From Rhizobium bangladeshense (lineage in GTDB: Bacteria > Pseudomonadota > Alphaproteobacteria > Rhizobiales > Rhizobiaceae), in NCBI RefSeq assembly GCF_001662075.1, contig NZ_LYPL01000003.1, positions 186,001-250,000 of the forward strand: DNA of 64,000 nucleotides, written 5' to 3'. The position numbers were made by a program, and so were the translations under genes. Under the pieces are notes generated by a model, which was not told the origin of the DNA, did no database searches, and was given only the letters and a program-made list of their open reading frames with translations. Positions 19,077 to 28,569 of the stretch are shown here, piece by piece. How positions within the stretch are numbered: the first letter of the stretch is position 1; every line of letters starts with the position of its first letter.

Positions 19077-19640
19077 CTAAAGCAGTGCCGGTGCCGGCTG
19101 TGCCGCGACAAGCGCGCGGCTAGCCGCCGCCCCGGCATGCAGGCAGATGAGTCCGATCGCGGCCAGAGAATTGATCAAAAGAACCTCAGCCACAACAGCT
19201 GCCGAAAACGCCCCGTCGCCGGACGGAAGCACGGCCGTTGCGGCAAAAAGCACGCCCTCGTAAGCAGCGAACCCGGCGATGAACGCGCCGGCCATCGTGA
19301 CGGCAGGGCCTGCCGTAAGGCGCAGCACCCCGAGCGCCGCCGCAAGCGATGCAAATGCCGCAATCCCGATCGCCAGCCCCCAGGCATAGCTGTCGAAGGT
19401 CTGGGGATAGCCGAGGACGAGATAGCCGACCGTCTGGTTGGCAAGCCAGGCAAGCAGCACCGCCATCAGCGCCATCCGCCGGGGAAGCACGACTGCCGAG
19501 ACCGCCGCCAGCGCCACGAAAGGCGTCACGCAGGCAAAAAGCAGGCTGAGAGCGACGCTGGCACCGGCAATGACGGCGACCCAGGCGACCGCGAAACCGG
19601 GGGCGGCAGGGCGCAGGGGAAGCTGATTTCGTTCGAGCAT
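19077..19640 (-). CDS. Integral membrane protein of unknown function
   Basis: 187 residues from ATG 19640, preceded by gaagggag. Five or six hydrophobic helices (AWVAVIAGASVALSLLFACV, LMAVLLAWLANQTVGYLVLG, WGLAIGIAAFASLAAALG and two or three more). The order and Gly/Ala content recall small substrate-specific membrane components, but I find no family motif. It has no operon partner. Confidence 0.75.
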   Translation of the reverse strand: MLERNQLPLRPAAPGFAVAWVAVIAGASVALSLLFACVTPFVALAAVSAVVLPRRMALMAVLLAWLANQTVGYLVLGYPQTFDSYAWGLAIGIAAFASLAAALGVLRLTAGPAVTMAGAFIAGFAAYEGVLFAATAVLPSGDGAFSAAVVAEVLLINSLAAIGLICLHAGAAASRALVAAQPAPALL

Positions 19641-19691
19641 GGTAGAACTCCCTTCAACCACTGGGAATAATAGCCGAACTGCACGAAAAGA

Positions 19692-19982
19692 CTAGCGAGG
19701 CCGGGTCGGTACGAGATTATAGATTCCTATGTAAGGCACGGACCATAAGGCACGGACGGTCGCCGGAGGAAGCACGAACCCGCCGCCGGATCTCGGAACA
19801 ATCCCCGCCTCCAATGCCCGGCGCCGACGGCCGGCAATACCTGAGGGCACCACCTGCGCCATATCAGTACAGCGCCACGCAACCCGGCATCCCTCCTGAG
19901 AAGCGCGCAGAACCACGGCAGTGATTTGAGAACCATTCACATCGAAAATGAAACACGTTTTGGTTTTATATTTTTCAGCCAC
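19692..19982 (-). CDS. Doubtful small hypothetical ORF (96 aa)
   Basis: GTG-initiated frame reading VAEKYKTKTCFIFDVNGS at the N-terminus, with a mixed alpha/beta look and a central GCRVAWRCTD that faintly recalls small rhizobial PilZ-like proteins. No convincing Shine-Dalgarno. It fills most of the 406-base gap between the membrane protein and the lectin gene, and no other frame there is better. It may be noise. Confidence 0.35.
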   Translation of the reverse strand: MAEKYKTKTCFIFDVNGSQITAVVLRASQEGCRVAWRCTDMAQVVPSGIAGRRRRALEAGIVPRSGGGFVLPPATVRALWSVPYIGIYNLVPTRPR

Positions 19983-20046
19983 CTGCGATGGATGTAGGCT
20001 CGCCTATCGTGAAGAACTGCAAGATCTCACCGTTTCGGAGGCCATC

Positions 20047-22330
20047 ATGACCAGTTGGTATTTCATCCAGACAGCCTCCGGCACGGACGGCGTCAGCTAC
20101 GGTCTCAACGTCCAGGGCGCCGGCAGCGCACCCGGCACTCCGATCATCACTTGGGGTTGGCAGGGCGGGGCCGATAACGAGCTATGGGCGATCGGCGACG
20201 ACGGCTCGGTGGTGAGCGCGCTCGGTTCCGGCCTCTATCTCGCTCCGTCGCCGGAGGGAAGCGGCCTCGTCATCTCGGCGACGCCCGCCTACTGGTCATT
20301 CACCGCGCAGGGCACCATCGCCGCCGAGGACGGGTCAGTGATAACGGCAGCCTCAGGCGAGCTGCTCCAGGGAGCGCTGGTCCAGCTTTCGCCGGCCGAG
20401 GACGGTCCGCCGGCGACGCAATCCTGGTGGACGGCCCCGAACATGCAGGCGATCCCGCAGCAATTCAGCGCCTGGCGCTACATCGTCAGCAATCTTACCG
20501 ACGGTGACGGCACGACCTTCGTGCTGAATGTCAAAGGCGCCGACGAGAGCCCGGGCACGGATGTTATCGTCTGGCAGCTCGAGGCGGATTCGAGCAATTC
20601 GATGTGGCAGATCACCAGCGACGGCCGCATTCTCAGCGCCATGAACCGGTCGCTGCTGCTCGGAGCGGCGGAAAGCGACGGCGGCCCCGTCGTCATTCAG
20701 TCGGCGCTCAGCCCTGAGAGCGGCCAGACCTGGAACTTCGGCCCTTCCGGCGTGATCGGCAATCCCGATACCGGCCTTTCCCTCGGCATCGACGGCCAGC
20801 CGGATTCGCTGCAGCCGGGAACGGGGCCGTTGGCTGTCATCGGTGCGGTCGGGGGTTCCGATCCGCCGCCGAGTTTTCAATGGCAGCTGGCGCCGGACAA
20901 TCCGCTGAACACGATAGTGATGCAGAGCCCGCAGCCGTTCCCGGCTTTCTTCGATGAGCAGGCCACAGTCTATATCTATATCATGAACGCCCTTGGCATC
21001 GCTGACATCCGCAGCGAATATGCCAACCTCACCATCTCACTTTCGGATTGGCACACGACAATCAGTACTATGCCTCGCCCGCCGGAGATGGACAAGACCG
21101 CCTGGAATGCCGTGGTGGCCGAACTGGGAGACGAGATCACCCGGGCCGACAGCGTACGCCTGTTCTTCGACGAATTCCGGGCCTACCAGACGAGCCTCCA
21201 GGCGAGCTGCACCGATCGTGGGCTCGACATCGGCACACTTGCCGGGTTGGAGAAGGGCAGCAGCATGAGCATCGGCGGCCTGATTCTGTCGGTTTTCGAA
21301 GGCATCCTCTATACCGTGCTCGAAGCGGTTCCGGGCGGCGAAGAGGCCGTGTCAACGGCATCGATCATCGGCAATGTGATGGAGGGATGCATTAACGTCG
21401 CCACCAACGCCGCCAACGTCAGCACCACGATTTCGGCGGACCCGTTTCCAGGTGGCCTACGCCAAATTGTGGGACGACATTGGGACGGCCTTCCAATCGA
21501 CGACGGACGCCGCCGGCCTGATGGAAACCATCATCCTCTCCGACTGGGGCAAGATGCAGGCCTTTTATGCCGCGTCGATGGGGACCGGCCCGAACACGCT
21601 GAGCTGGCCCTCAGGACAGACCGCAACGCTGGTGGACAATTCACTTCCCGGTTTCGAGATCTCCGCCCTGCAGATGCTGCTGCCGGCCAAGTTCCAGATC
21701 TATTTCTACTACCAGAACGACGACAGCCCCGTGAACGGCGTACCGAGCGAAGCGCAGTGGGTCACGCCGGGCGGCGGCGGTACCTGGGTGAAATACTGGA
21801 TCGCGGGGCAGGATAGTTGGGAGGCCTATCCCGACAGCGATTTGATGCAACAACATGTATGGGGCAACGGCGTTGCCCGGTCCGACTTCTTCCAGTCCTG
21901 CAACGGTTGGGGGTTTGCCACCTCCTATTGGGAAGGCAAGCACAATGTCGTCCTGACGATCTGCAACCAGACGCCCAATGTGCTGACAGTCGGCTATGAA
22001 GTCATCGACGGGAGCGGCGCTTTTCTTCGGCCGAGCCTCCTGCCTGGAGTGAGCACGGCGCCCCTGCCGCCCTACGGCTCGAATACGCTGCTCGCCACGT
22101 CGGGCATGTATCTGGATGCGCCGATATGGGTCAAGGATCAGTCCGGCAACTTGATCGCGGAACTGGTCGTCAATCGCGATCCGAACGGCTTCGAGGCCGG
22201 CGATGTCTGGATATCGAACCAGGCGACCAGCGGCGGCTACAGCCTTTCCTCCCCGATCTGCAATAGCGGCGACATCATCGACAAATGTAGCGGTGCGGCC
22301 CAGATCACGATCTTCTGGTCCGGATCGTGA
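20047..22330 (+). pseudogene. Two-ricin-domain protein with hydrophobic helical region; frameshifted
   Basis: The gene starts at ATG 20047 after ggaggccatc. Residues ~1-140 and ~150-290 are ricin-B-like beta-trefoil lectin units (WYFIQTASGTDGVSYGLNV; WRYIVSNLTDGDGTTFVLN, with the W-G/S-x repeats of trefoils). A strongly hydrophobic helical stretch follows (about 415-450; GGLILSVFEGILYTVLEAV). At about 21440-21451 the frame shifts by one base: the first frame decays into Arg/Pro-rich noise to 21816, while the other frame continues naturally (FQVAYAKLWDDIGTAF) to 22330, giving a C-terminal domain of ~295 residues ending QITIFWSGS. Intact, it would be ~760 residues. It could be a genuine mutation or an assembly error. 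No signal peptide. Function unknown; the layout (lectin plus hydrophobic helices plus beta-rich tail) is compatible with a toxin-like or surface protein. Confidence 0.75.
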
Positions 22331-22365
22331 GATAATGCCTGCGCCCGGGGAAGCACAGTCTCTCC

Positions 22366-22460
22366 TCCTCATTCCCGTGCCCTCAGGCTTCGCCCTAGGG
22401 ATGTCACAGGAACCTAGCGTGCCCAAGTCCTTGGGCACGGGGAACTCCTTTCTCAGAGTG
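22366..22460. repeat. Rhizobial intergenic repeat with perfect 10-bp hairpin
   Basis: Between convergent genes. It holds cgtgcccaag (22418-22427), tc, cttgggcacg (22430-22439), a perfect stem, preceded by a second imperfect repeat (attcccgtgccctc ... gatgtcacagg). The wording matches a repeat common in Rhizobium intergenic DNA. It may terminate both flanking transcripts, but there is no T-tract. Confidence 0.6.
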
Positions 22461-22477
22461 TCCCTCGACCGTCAGCC

Positions 22478-23758
22478 CTACAACACATCCAGCGGTATCT
22501 TCAGATACCGCCGGCCGTTCCCCTCCGGCTCCGGCAGCCGCCCGCCGCGGAGATTGACCTGCAGCGCATGAAGCATCAGCTTCGGCTTGGGCAGGGTGTG
22601 GTCCCGTGCCTGGCGTAGCGCCACGAAGCTGGCCTCGTCCTTGCCTGCTATGTGGGGATTGTCGCGTTTCTGGGCGGCGACGGTGCTCTCCCAGCGCGGG
22701 TGGCGCCCGTTCGGCTGGTAGTCGTGGCCGGAAAAGAGGCGGGTCTCGTCGGGCAGCGACAGGATCGCCTGGATCGACCGCCACAGGGCGGCGGCGCTGC
22801 CGCCGGGAAAATCCGTGCGCGCCGTGCCGGAATCCGGCGTGAACACCGTGTCGTGCACGAAGGCGGCATCGCCGATCACATAAGTCACCGAGGCGAGCGT
22901 ATGGCCGGGCGAAAACATAACGCGAGCTTCAAGCTCGCCGATCTCGAACCTGTCGCCATCGGCAAACAGCCGGTCCCATTGCGAGCCGTCTGTTGCGAGA
23001 GCCGGCCAGTTATAGATCTCCTTCCAGAGGATCTGCACCTCGCTGACATGCGCGCCGATCGCTATCGGCGCGCCGATCTTTCCCCTGATGTAATGGGCGG
23101 CGGAAAAATGGTCGGCATGCGGATGCGTGTCGAGGATCCACGCGACCGTCAGCCCGCGGCCTTCGATATCGGCAAGGATGGCATCGGCGCTTGACGTGCC
23201 CGTCTTCCCCGAGGTCTCGTCGAAGTCAAGCACAGGGTCGATGATCGCGCAGCGTCCCGTGACAGGATCGGCAACGATATATTGCACGCTCCATGTAGCG
23301 GGATGGAAGTAGGCCTTCACATCGACCGTCTGCGCCGCTCGCGCCTCCAGCCAGCGGCGCGCGCCGGCAAGGTCGAAGCCGAGACTTTGGCCTAGCGGCT
23401 CGACATCCGCAGGCTTCATCCGCCCGTCCAACACCTCGCCCAGCACGTAGAGCGTCAATGCCCGCGTACCGCTTCTGCAATGGGCGACAATCGGCCCCTT
23501 CGCCGCGGCCATCGCTGCCTGAAAGGCGCGAATGTCTGCCTCGGTGATTTCGCTCCCCTTCACCGGCACGAAGCTATAGGAAAGTCCAGCGGCGGTGGCG
23601 GCAGCCTTTTCCGCTGCATTGCCCGGCTGCCCCGGCTCCTCGCCATCCGGCCGGGCATTGATCACTGCGGCGAAACCTTCACCCGCGAAAGCGACAAACC
23701 CGGCGGCATCGGGCTGCCCCGCCACCGATATCAGCTCATTGACCCTCACGGACGTCAT
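22478..23758 (-). CDS. blh: Bifunctional sulfur transferase / persulfide dioxygenase (Blh-like)
   Basis: 426 residues from ATG 23758 (gcggaggcttca upstream). Residues ~1-110 are a DUF442/rhodanese-phosphatase-like domain with the active-site loop HCRSGTRAL. Residues ~130-400 are a metallo-beta-lactamase fold with metal ligands THPHADHF, a His in FSPGHTLAS and Asp in VHDTVF, matching ETHE1-type persulfide dioxygenases. In relatives (Agrobacterium, Xylella) Blh detoxifies H2S with a rhodanese domain feeding the dioxygenase. It is in line with the DsrE gene upstream (117 bases). Confidence 0.9.
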   Translation of the reverse strand: MTSVRVNELISVAGQPDAAGFVAFAGEGFAAVINARPDGEEPGQPGNAAEKAAATAAGLSYSFVPVKGSEITEADIRAFQAAMAAAKGPIVAHCRSGTRALTLYVLGEVLDGRMKPADVEPLGQSLGFDLAGARRWLEARAAQTVDVKAYFHPATWSVQYIVADPVTGRCAIIDPVLDFDETSGKTGTSSADAILADIEGRGLTVAWILDTHPHADHFSAAHYIRGKIGAPIAIGAHVSEVQILWKEIYNWPALATDGSQWDRLFADGDRFEIGELEARVMFSPGHTLASVTYVIGDAAFVHDTVFTPDSGTARTDFPGGSAAALWRSIQAILSLPDETRLFSGHDYQPNGRHPRWESTVAAQKRDNPHIAGKDEASFVALRQARDHTLPKPKLMLHALQVNLRGGRLPEPEGNGRRYLKIPLDVL

Positions 23759-23875
23759 TGAAGCCTCCGCGCCGCCCTCATCACATGGCATCACATGTAT
23801 AAGGGTACAATCTCACGAGTATATTGCCGAATGCAACAATAGTGCTGGCATATGCCTCCCACCCGGTATGACTGA

Positions 23876-24244
23876 TCAAAATGACAGCGTCGCGGCACCT
23901 TCCCTGATCTCGGCATGCATGGCGCTGGCGCCGACGATAACGACGCCATCGAGCAGGTCCTCCTGCGTATAGCCGCGCGAAGCCACACAGGGTGGGCAGG
24001 CCCAGATCGAGCCGCCGCGCTGCTGGAAATTCTCAATCAACGTCGAGAGCGGATCGAGCGGCGGCACATGCGTCATCCGCTGGCCGCTCTTGCGCACCAG
24101 GTCGATCCCAGTACTGGTGAGGAATACCGAGACCTTGAGCCCGGCGGTAATGCCGCCATTGGCAATGGTAAAGGCGACGGAGGAAAGTTCGGATTCGATG
24201 CCCTTGGTGACGAGCACGACCAGTTTATCGCTTTGACTTTGCAT
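23876..24244 (-). CDS. DsrE family protein
   Basis: 122 residues, start MQSQSDKLVVLVTKGIE after a good ggag site. DsrE/DsrF-like alpha/beta fold (VVLVTKG; AFTIANGGITAGLKVSVFLTSTG; DGVVIVGASAMHAEI), with a Cys pair in WACPPC at the position of the sulfur-carrying Cys in this family. It probably binds or relays sulfane sulfur. It lies upstream of blh on the same strand, and both are divergent from an AraC regulator, suggesting a small sulfide or persulfide response unit. Confidence 0.85.
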   Translation of the reverse strand: MQSQSDKLVVLVTKGIESELSSVAFTIANGGITAGLKVSVFLTSTGIDLVRKSGQRMTHVPPLDPLSTLIENFQQRGGSIWACPPCVASRGYTQEDLLDGVVIVGASAMHAEIREGAATLSF

Positions 24245-24326
24245 AGTATTCTCCAGTTGAATTCAAGATTACTTGGACTGAACGTGACCATGATAGGAGG
24301 GTGCGCGGCGCGCGTATTTGGCCGGA

Positions 24327-25322
24327 ATGCGTGAAACCTTGTCCGAAAATCCAGATGCCGAGAGCGGCGTCACCCGTGATGACGTGCTGTCGGCGCTGCT
24401 TTCGACGATCCGTCTTTCGGGATCACTGCAGTTCTGCTTCATGCCGACGGGCGATTGGCAGACCGATGCCGCGCCGTCGCTTGCAGGCCTCTCGGCAAAG
24501 GCTACGGGCACAATGCCGTTCCATATCGTCGTGACGGGCAGTTGCTGGTTGAAAGCGGAAGGCGAAGAGACCGATCTGGAAGCCGGCGACGTCTTGGTCT
24601 TTCCCTTCGGCACCGGACATCAGCTGGGTGTCGGAAGAAATGGCACGCTGGTGCTGCCGACCCGCGACTTGCCGCAGAAGCCGTGGCGGGAGATTCCGGT
24701 GCTTCGCTACGGCGAGGCGGCGCAAAGCGTCCGGCTGCTCTGCGGCTATCTGCAATGGGATGGGCTGAGCTTTGCGCCGCTGCGCCAGGCGTTGCCGAAA
24801 ATGATCCATGTCAGGACGCGGGCGGCCAATAACGGCGACTGGCTGCGCGCCACTATCCGCCAGATGGTCGAGGAGGTAGACAGGCCGCGCGCCGGCGGCA
24901 TCTCGATGCTGCCGCGGTTGACCGAAATCATCTTCATCGAGATCCTGCGCCATCAGATCATGATGGCCAAACCCCACGCGATTGGCTTGCTGGCAGCGCT
25001 GGCCGACCCTGCGCTCTCGCGCTGCCTCTCCCTCATCCACGACGATCCCCGGCGTGACTGGTCGCTGGAGCTACTGGCGGCGGCATCGGGATCGTCTCGC
25101 AGCACGCTGACCGAACGCTTTCAAACGATGCTCGCCACATCGCCGATCCGCTATGTCAGAGACTGGCGACTCTATCTGGCAAGCGTGGCACTTGCCACGA
25201 CAAGCCAGCCGATTGCAGCGATCGCCTATGACGCCGGCTACGCCACCGAAGCTGCCTTCAACCGCGCCTTCTCCCGCAGCTTCGCTCAGCCACCGGCCGT
25301 TTGGCGGGCGGCGCACGGCTGA
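24327..25322 (+). CDS. AraC-family transcriptional regulator with cupin sensor domain
   Basis: 331 residues from ATG 24327; a TTG three codons earlier is also possible. Residues ~20-200 are a cupin-type ligand domain (GDVLVFPFGTGHQL), and residues ~225-325 an AraC helix-turn-helix pair (LELLAAASGSSRSTLTERFQ; IAAIAYDAGYATEAAFNRAFSR). It is divergent from dsrE-blh with only 82 bases between, so that pair is its likely target. This differs from the ArsR-type BigR control known for Blh elsewhere. Confidence 0.9.
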   Translation: MRETLSENPDAESGVTRDDVLSALLSTIRLSGSLQFCFMPTGDWQTDAAPSLAGLSAKATGTMPFHIVVTGSCWLKAEGEETDLEAGDVLVFPFGTGHQLGVGRNGTLVLPTRDLPQKPWREIPVLRYGEAAQSVRLLCGYLQWDGLSFAPLRQALPKMIHVRTRAANNGDWLRATIRQMVEEVDRPRAGGISMLPRLTEIIFIEILRHQIMMAKPHAIGLLAALADPALSRCLSLIHDDPRRDWSLELLAAASGSSRSTLTERFQTMLATSPIRYVRDWRLYLASVALATTSQPIAAIAYDAGYATEAAFNRAFSRSFAQPPAVWRAAHG

Positions 25323-25500
25323 ACACGGTTCCAGTCGACGCATCCCGCATCTCACCCTCGCCCTCTGACAAGAAACCGAATCCGGCGCGAGGCTTGGGCA
25401 GTCAATGCTTTTCAGCTGCGCAACGTCGTCCGCTGCATCGAGTTCGAGCAGCAGTGATCAGTTGCCGTTCGGCGGTCGGCAAACGCGACGGCCGAAAAAG

Positions 25501-25917
25501 CTAGTTCTGGCCCTGCAGGCGGTCGATCACCTCTAGCAGCAGATCAGCGCAGGCCTTCATTGGTTCGTCCTCGGTGCATTTCAGATCGATCCGTGTGTTG
25601 CCGTCCTCAACTTGGAAATGGGCGGCCTTCGACGGCCGCGGCATGCGATGGCCCCGGAAATCGCGGAAGCCCATGTCGTCCCTCGAACCGTGCCACCGGT
25701 CGTCGGGGCGATCTCCGGATCGTGCGTCCGGGCTGCCCATCATCCGCTCGTCATCATCGGGAGCGGGCTGAGGCGGCGGGGCTGGCGGCGGCGGAGGCGA
25801 GCTAGGCTCGGTCGCGGTGGGTGGCGTTGCGGCGGATGGTGGAGGCGGCGGTTGTTGTGCGACGGCGGTGCTAGCGAGTGCGGCAAGGGCAATGCCTGAT
25901 AGAAGAAGTCTTTGCAT
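25501..25917 (-). CDS. Secreted proline-rich hypothetical protein
   Basis: 138 residues from ATG 25917, with gaaaggaccgaccc as ribosome site. Signal peptide MQRLLLSGIALAALASTAVA ending near AQQ, then a Pro-rich stretch (about 21-55), an acidic/Arg-rich middle and a more ordered C-terminus (AHFQVEDGNTRIDLKCTEDE) holding two Cys that may form a disulfide. Unknown family; likely periplasmic. It is divergent from ftsZ2. Confidence 0.75.
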   Translation of the reverse strand: MQRLLLSGIALAALASTAVAQQPPPPPSAATPPTATEPSSPPPPPAPPPQPAPDDDERMMGSPDARSGDRPDDRWHGSRDDMGFRDFRGHRMPRPSKAAHFQVEDGNTRIDLKCTEDEPMKACADLLLEVIDRLQGQN

Positions 25918-26169
25918 GGGTCGGTCCTTTCGGAGAAGTAAGACATGTCTGTAAACACCTCGGCAGGCCTTTGGTTCACACCCTCTCAAAGCGTCTGATC
26001 GAAATCCGCAAAGCGCGCATTGGCGATCTTCATCAGGGCAACAATCATCGGAACGTCGCCGCTCCCGACTCCTTTCGCCTCGCCTCCGCCTTGTTGCACG
26101 TTTATCCTCACCGTCGATTCGCTGTCCGCGACGAGGGCGCGGCGCAAGATTGCATCAAAGGAGAGTGCG

Positions 26170-27192
26170 ATGACGGACGCCAAGAGCGGCATTTCGGGAT
26201 TACGGCCGCATATTACGGTTATCGGCGTCGGCGGGGGTGGCGGCAACGCCATCAATAACATGATCGCGGAAAAGCTGGCGGGCGTCGAATTTGTCGCCGC
26301 AAATACGGACGCCCAGGTTCTCGCCACCTCAAAGGCGTCGCGCCGCATTCAGCTCGGCGCGAATGTGACGGAGGGCTTGGGCGCCGGTTCGCTGCCTGAG
26401 GTTGGTCATGCGGCCGCCGAGGAGTCGCTGGATGAGATCATGGATCACTTGGCCGGCTCGCATATGTGTTTCGTCACCGCCGGCATGGGCGGCGGTACGG
26501 GCACCGGTGCAGCCCCCGTCATCGCGCGTGCCGCACGTGCGGCCGGCATCCTGACGGTTGGCGTCGTCACCAAGCCCTTCACGTTTGAGGGCAATCGCCG
26601 CATGCGGACGGCGGAAGTCGGCATCGAGGCGCTTCGTCAGGCCGCCGATACCGTCATCGTCATTCCCAATCAGAACCTCTTCCGCATCGCGGATGCAAAG
26701 ACCACCTTCGCCGATGCCTTCATGACGGCCGACCGCGTGCTCTTTGCCGGCGTCGGCTGCATCACCGATCTCATCGTCAAGGAAGGCCTGATCAACCTCG
26801 ATTTTGCCGACGTGAAATCGGTCATGCAAGGCATGGGCCGCGCTATGATGGGCACCGGCGAAGCCGCCGGCGAAAGCCGGGCGATGAAGGCGGCGGAAGC
26901 GGCAATCGCCAATCCGCTTCTCGACGATATTTCCATGAAGGGCGCCAGGGGCGTGCTGATTTCGATCTCCGGCGGATCTGATATGACGCTGTTCGAAGTC
27001 GACGAGGCGGCAAGCCGCATTCGCGACGAAGTGCAGGACGACGCCGATATCGTCGTCGGCGCGATTTTCGACCGCAGCCTGGACGGCAGGTTCCGCGTCT
27101 CGGTCGTGGCGACGGGCCTGGAAGCCAGCGCCCCGCCGCTATCCGCGCCCAACCACGCGGCTGAACAAGTCCAGACGCGCACGCTGCAATAG
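26170..27192 (+). CDS. ftsZ2: FtsZ-like GTPase, short second copy (FtsZ2)
   Basis: 340 residues from ATG 26170 (aaggagagtgcg, spacing 6); the frame is open 50 codons upstream but that part has no FtsZ homology. Nucleotide-binding motifs are intact: [18 protein letters not shown], tubulin signature [20 protein letters not shown], and T7-loop-like [11 protein letters not shown]. The protein stops right after the GTPase core (near [13 protein letters not shown]), so it lacks the linker and conserved C-terminal peptide that bind FtsA/ZipA. Rhizobia carry such a second, non-essential FtsZ beside the ~590-residue FtsZ1 of the dcw cluster; role unclear. Confidence 0.93.
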   Translation: MTDAKSGISGLRPHITVIGVGGGGGNAINNMIAEKLAGVEFVAANTDAQVLATSKASRRIQLGANVTEGLGAGSLPEVGHAAAEESLDEIMDHLAGSHMCFVTAGMGGGTGTGAAPVIARAARAAGILTVGVVTKPFTFEGNRRMRTAEVGIEALRQAADTVIVIPNQNLFRIADAKTTFADAFMTADRVLFAGVGCITDLIVKEGLINLDFADVKSVMQGMGRAMMGTGEAAGESRAMKAAEAAIANPLLDDISMKGARGVLISISGGSDMTLFEVDEAASRIRDEVQDDADIVVGAIFDRSLDGRFRVSVVATGLEASAPPLSAPNHAAEQVQTRTLQ

Positions 27193-27392
27193 CACGGCCG
27201 CAGTATCCTGACTTGCTCACGCCGGCCCCAGCCGGACAAACGTCGCTCCGCCGTATAAACGGGACGGGGCGACGTCAGGCCAAAGGCCGGAGCCTCGAAG
27301 GACGATGCGGGGTGCGCCTCGCGTCAGGCCCGCAGTCAATTGACACAATGAAAAAATCAAATATCCCTTCAAGCCGAAGTTGAGGATTTGAA

Positions 27393-27806
27393 GTGAAAGA
27401 CGCGTTTGTATATTTGATATTGGCAGCTGCGATGATTCCGCTTTCGAGCTGCACGACGACTTCCGAAAGCTCCCGCCAGCAGTCGCTGTCGATCACGGCG
27501 CAAAGCGGCGTCAGAACGCTGGTGGCCAAGAACTGGCACATCGATGACGACTGCCGCCATATCGACTACCCCGCCATCAATATCGTCGAACGGCCCGAAC
27601 ACGGGCGTCTCGAAATCGTCCACGAACCGCTCTTCCCCAAGCTCGACGGAAAAGCGTCCAAATGCGAAACGATCAAGGTCAACGGCGTCGTCGGCTACTA
27701 CACATCCGATCCCGGCTACACCGGCAGCGACCGACTGGTCATCCGCTCGCCCTATGAAGATGGAAAGACCGAAGAAGGCGTGTTGAGCGTGAAAGTAGTC
27801 AAGTAG
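27393..27806 (+). CDS. Small putative lipoprotein
   Basis: 137 residues, GTG start after gaggatttga. The N-terminus MKDAFVYLILAAAMIPLSSC contains a lipobox (L-S-S-C), suggesting a lipid-anchored periplasmic protein. The mature part (ITAQSGVRTLVAKNWHIDDDC; GYTGSDRLVIRSPYED) looks like an Ig-like beta-sandwich, with two conserved-looking Cys. No recognised function; similar small proteins are common in Rhizobium. Alone on its strand. Confidence 0.75.
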   Translation: MKDAFVYLILAAAMIPLSSCTTTSESSRQQSLSITAQSGVRTLVAKNWHIDDDCRHIDYPAINIVERPEHGRLEIVHEPLFPKLDGKASKCETIKVNGVVGYYTSDPGYTGSDRLVIRSPYEDGKTEEGVLSVKVVK

Positions 27807-27896
27807 GAATCCCCGCCGAATAGCCTCGGCGCCAAGCAGAGAGCAATCTTTCTGCACGATTCAGGAGTCAGCGACGCCGTCACTCTGGCCGCTCCG

Positions 27897-28124
27897 TCGG
27901 CTTGACGTGCCGCCGTCTCGCTGTCACGGGAAGAGGCGACGCAGCATCTCGGTTGGTTTGAAATCTTTGCGGGCTTCGATGTGCCCGGCTCAAGCGCGCA
28001 TACCGAGGCACTTCTCGACTGGGAGCCGACGTAGCCTGGCCTCCTCGCCGATATCGACCACGCTGCCATTCGGCGAGTGATCGATATCGCCGGGGCCGAG
28101 GCGACGCCAATGAAAAAAGACTAA
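27897..28124 (+). pseudogene. Remnant of an SDR/NAD(P)-binding oxidoreductase (C-terminus only)
   Basis: One frame reads VSLSREEATQHLGWFEIFAGF, then DVPGSSAHTEALLDWEPT, a TAG at 28032-28034, then PGLLADIDHAAIRRVIDIAG to a TAA at 28122-28124. This matches the C-terminal end of the NAD-dependent epimerase/SDR family (the usual GW-P-T-GPGL motif; here the Gly codon position is TAG). The N-terminal ~220 residues are absent upstream, where the lipoprotein gene now lies. A decayed fragment. Confidence 0.65.
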
Positions 28125-28157
28125 GGCAAGTCGCATGACTCAGATTTTATCCGCGTC

Positions 28158-28367
28158 TCAGCGCATGCGGCCCTCATTCATATCGGCGGGATCATAATTG
28201 ATGTCCCAATCCTTGTCCGGCTTCTTCTTGCCCGGCGGGTTCCGGTTGACCGTAGCGTCCTCCGAGCCGGTGATGACGGTCGGCTTGGCGCTCGCAACGC
28301 CGCTGGCCTTTCGGTCGCCCCGGGATTTGGCGAATTGGCCGGCCGCGTCTTTCTCGGGATTGCCCAT
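28158..28367 (-). CDS. Small hydrophilic hypothetical protein (69 aa)
   Basis: MGNPEKDAAGQFAKSRGD... is highly charged, Lys/Asp/Pro-rich, probably disordered, with no signal or TM segment. It starts one base after the stop of the upstream small gene, as in an operon. Similar short hydrophilic proteins are common near general-stress genes in Rhizobiales, but I recognise no family. Confidence 0.6.
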   Translation of the reverse strand: MGNPEKDAAGQFAKSRGDRKASGVASAKPTVITGSEDATVNRNPPGKKKPDKDWDINYDPADMNEGRMR

Positions 28368-28368
28368 C

Positions 28369-28569
28369 TCATTCGCCTTTCTGCTTCATCGCGTCGCTGA
28401 AATCCTTCATTTCAGGGTCGCGGTTGTTTTCGTCGTTGGCGTCGCGGTTCTTGTCCGGATCGTCCTTGGCCTTCAGGTAGCCGCGCGGCTTATTGCCCTT
28501 CGGTCCTTCCCAGCGGGGGGATTGATCGGTGGTGCCGGGAGCGCCGTCCCTGGGTGTCGTCATGCCCAT
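28369..28569 (-). CDS. Small hydrophilic hypothetical protein (66 aa)
   Basis: From ATG 28569 with accaaggagaaacgacg as ribosome site (spacing ~7). Sequence MGMTTPRDGAPGTTD... is rich in Asp, Lys, Asn and Pro and likely disordered. It is the first gene of a two-gene unit with the 69-residue protein. The frame opens 12 codons upstream, but the ribosome site favours this start. Confidence 0.6.
   Translation of the reverse strand: MGMTTPRDGAPGTTDQSPRWEGPKGNKPRGYLKAKDDPDKNRDANDENNRDPEMKDFSDAMKQKGE

Noticed and set aside
19641..20046. Cobalamin or other riboswitch upstream of the 187-residue membrane protein
   Set aside because: No conserved riboswitch core such as a B12 box is present, and the gene starts close to the preceding ORF.
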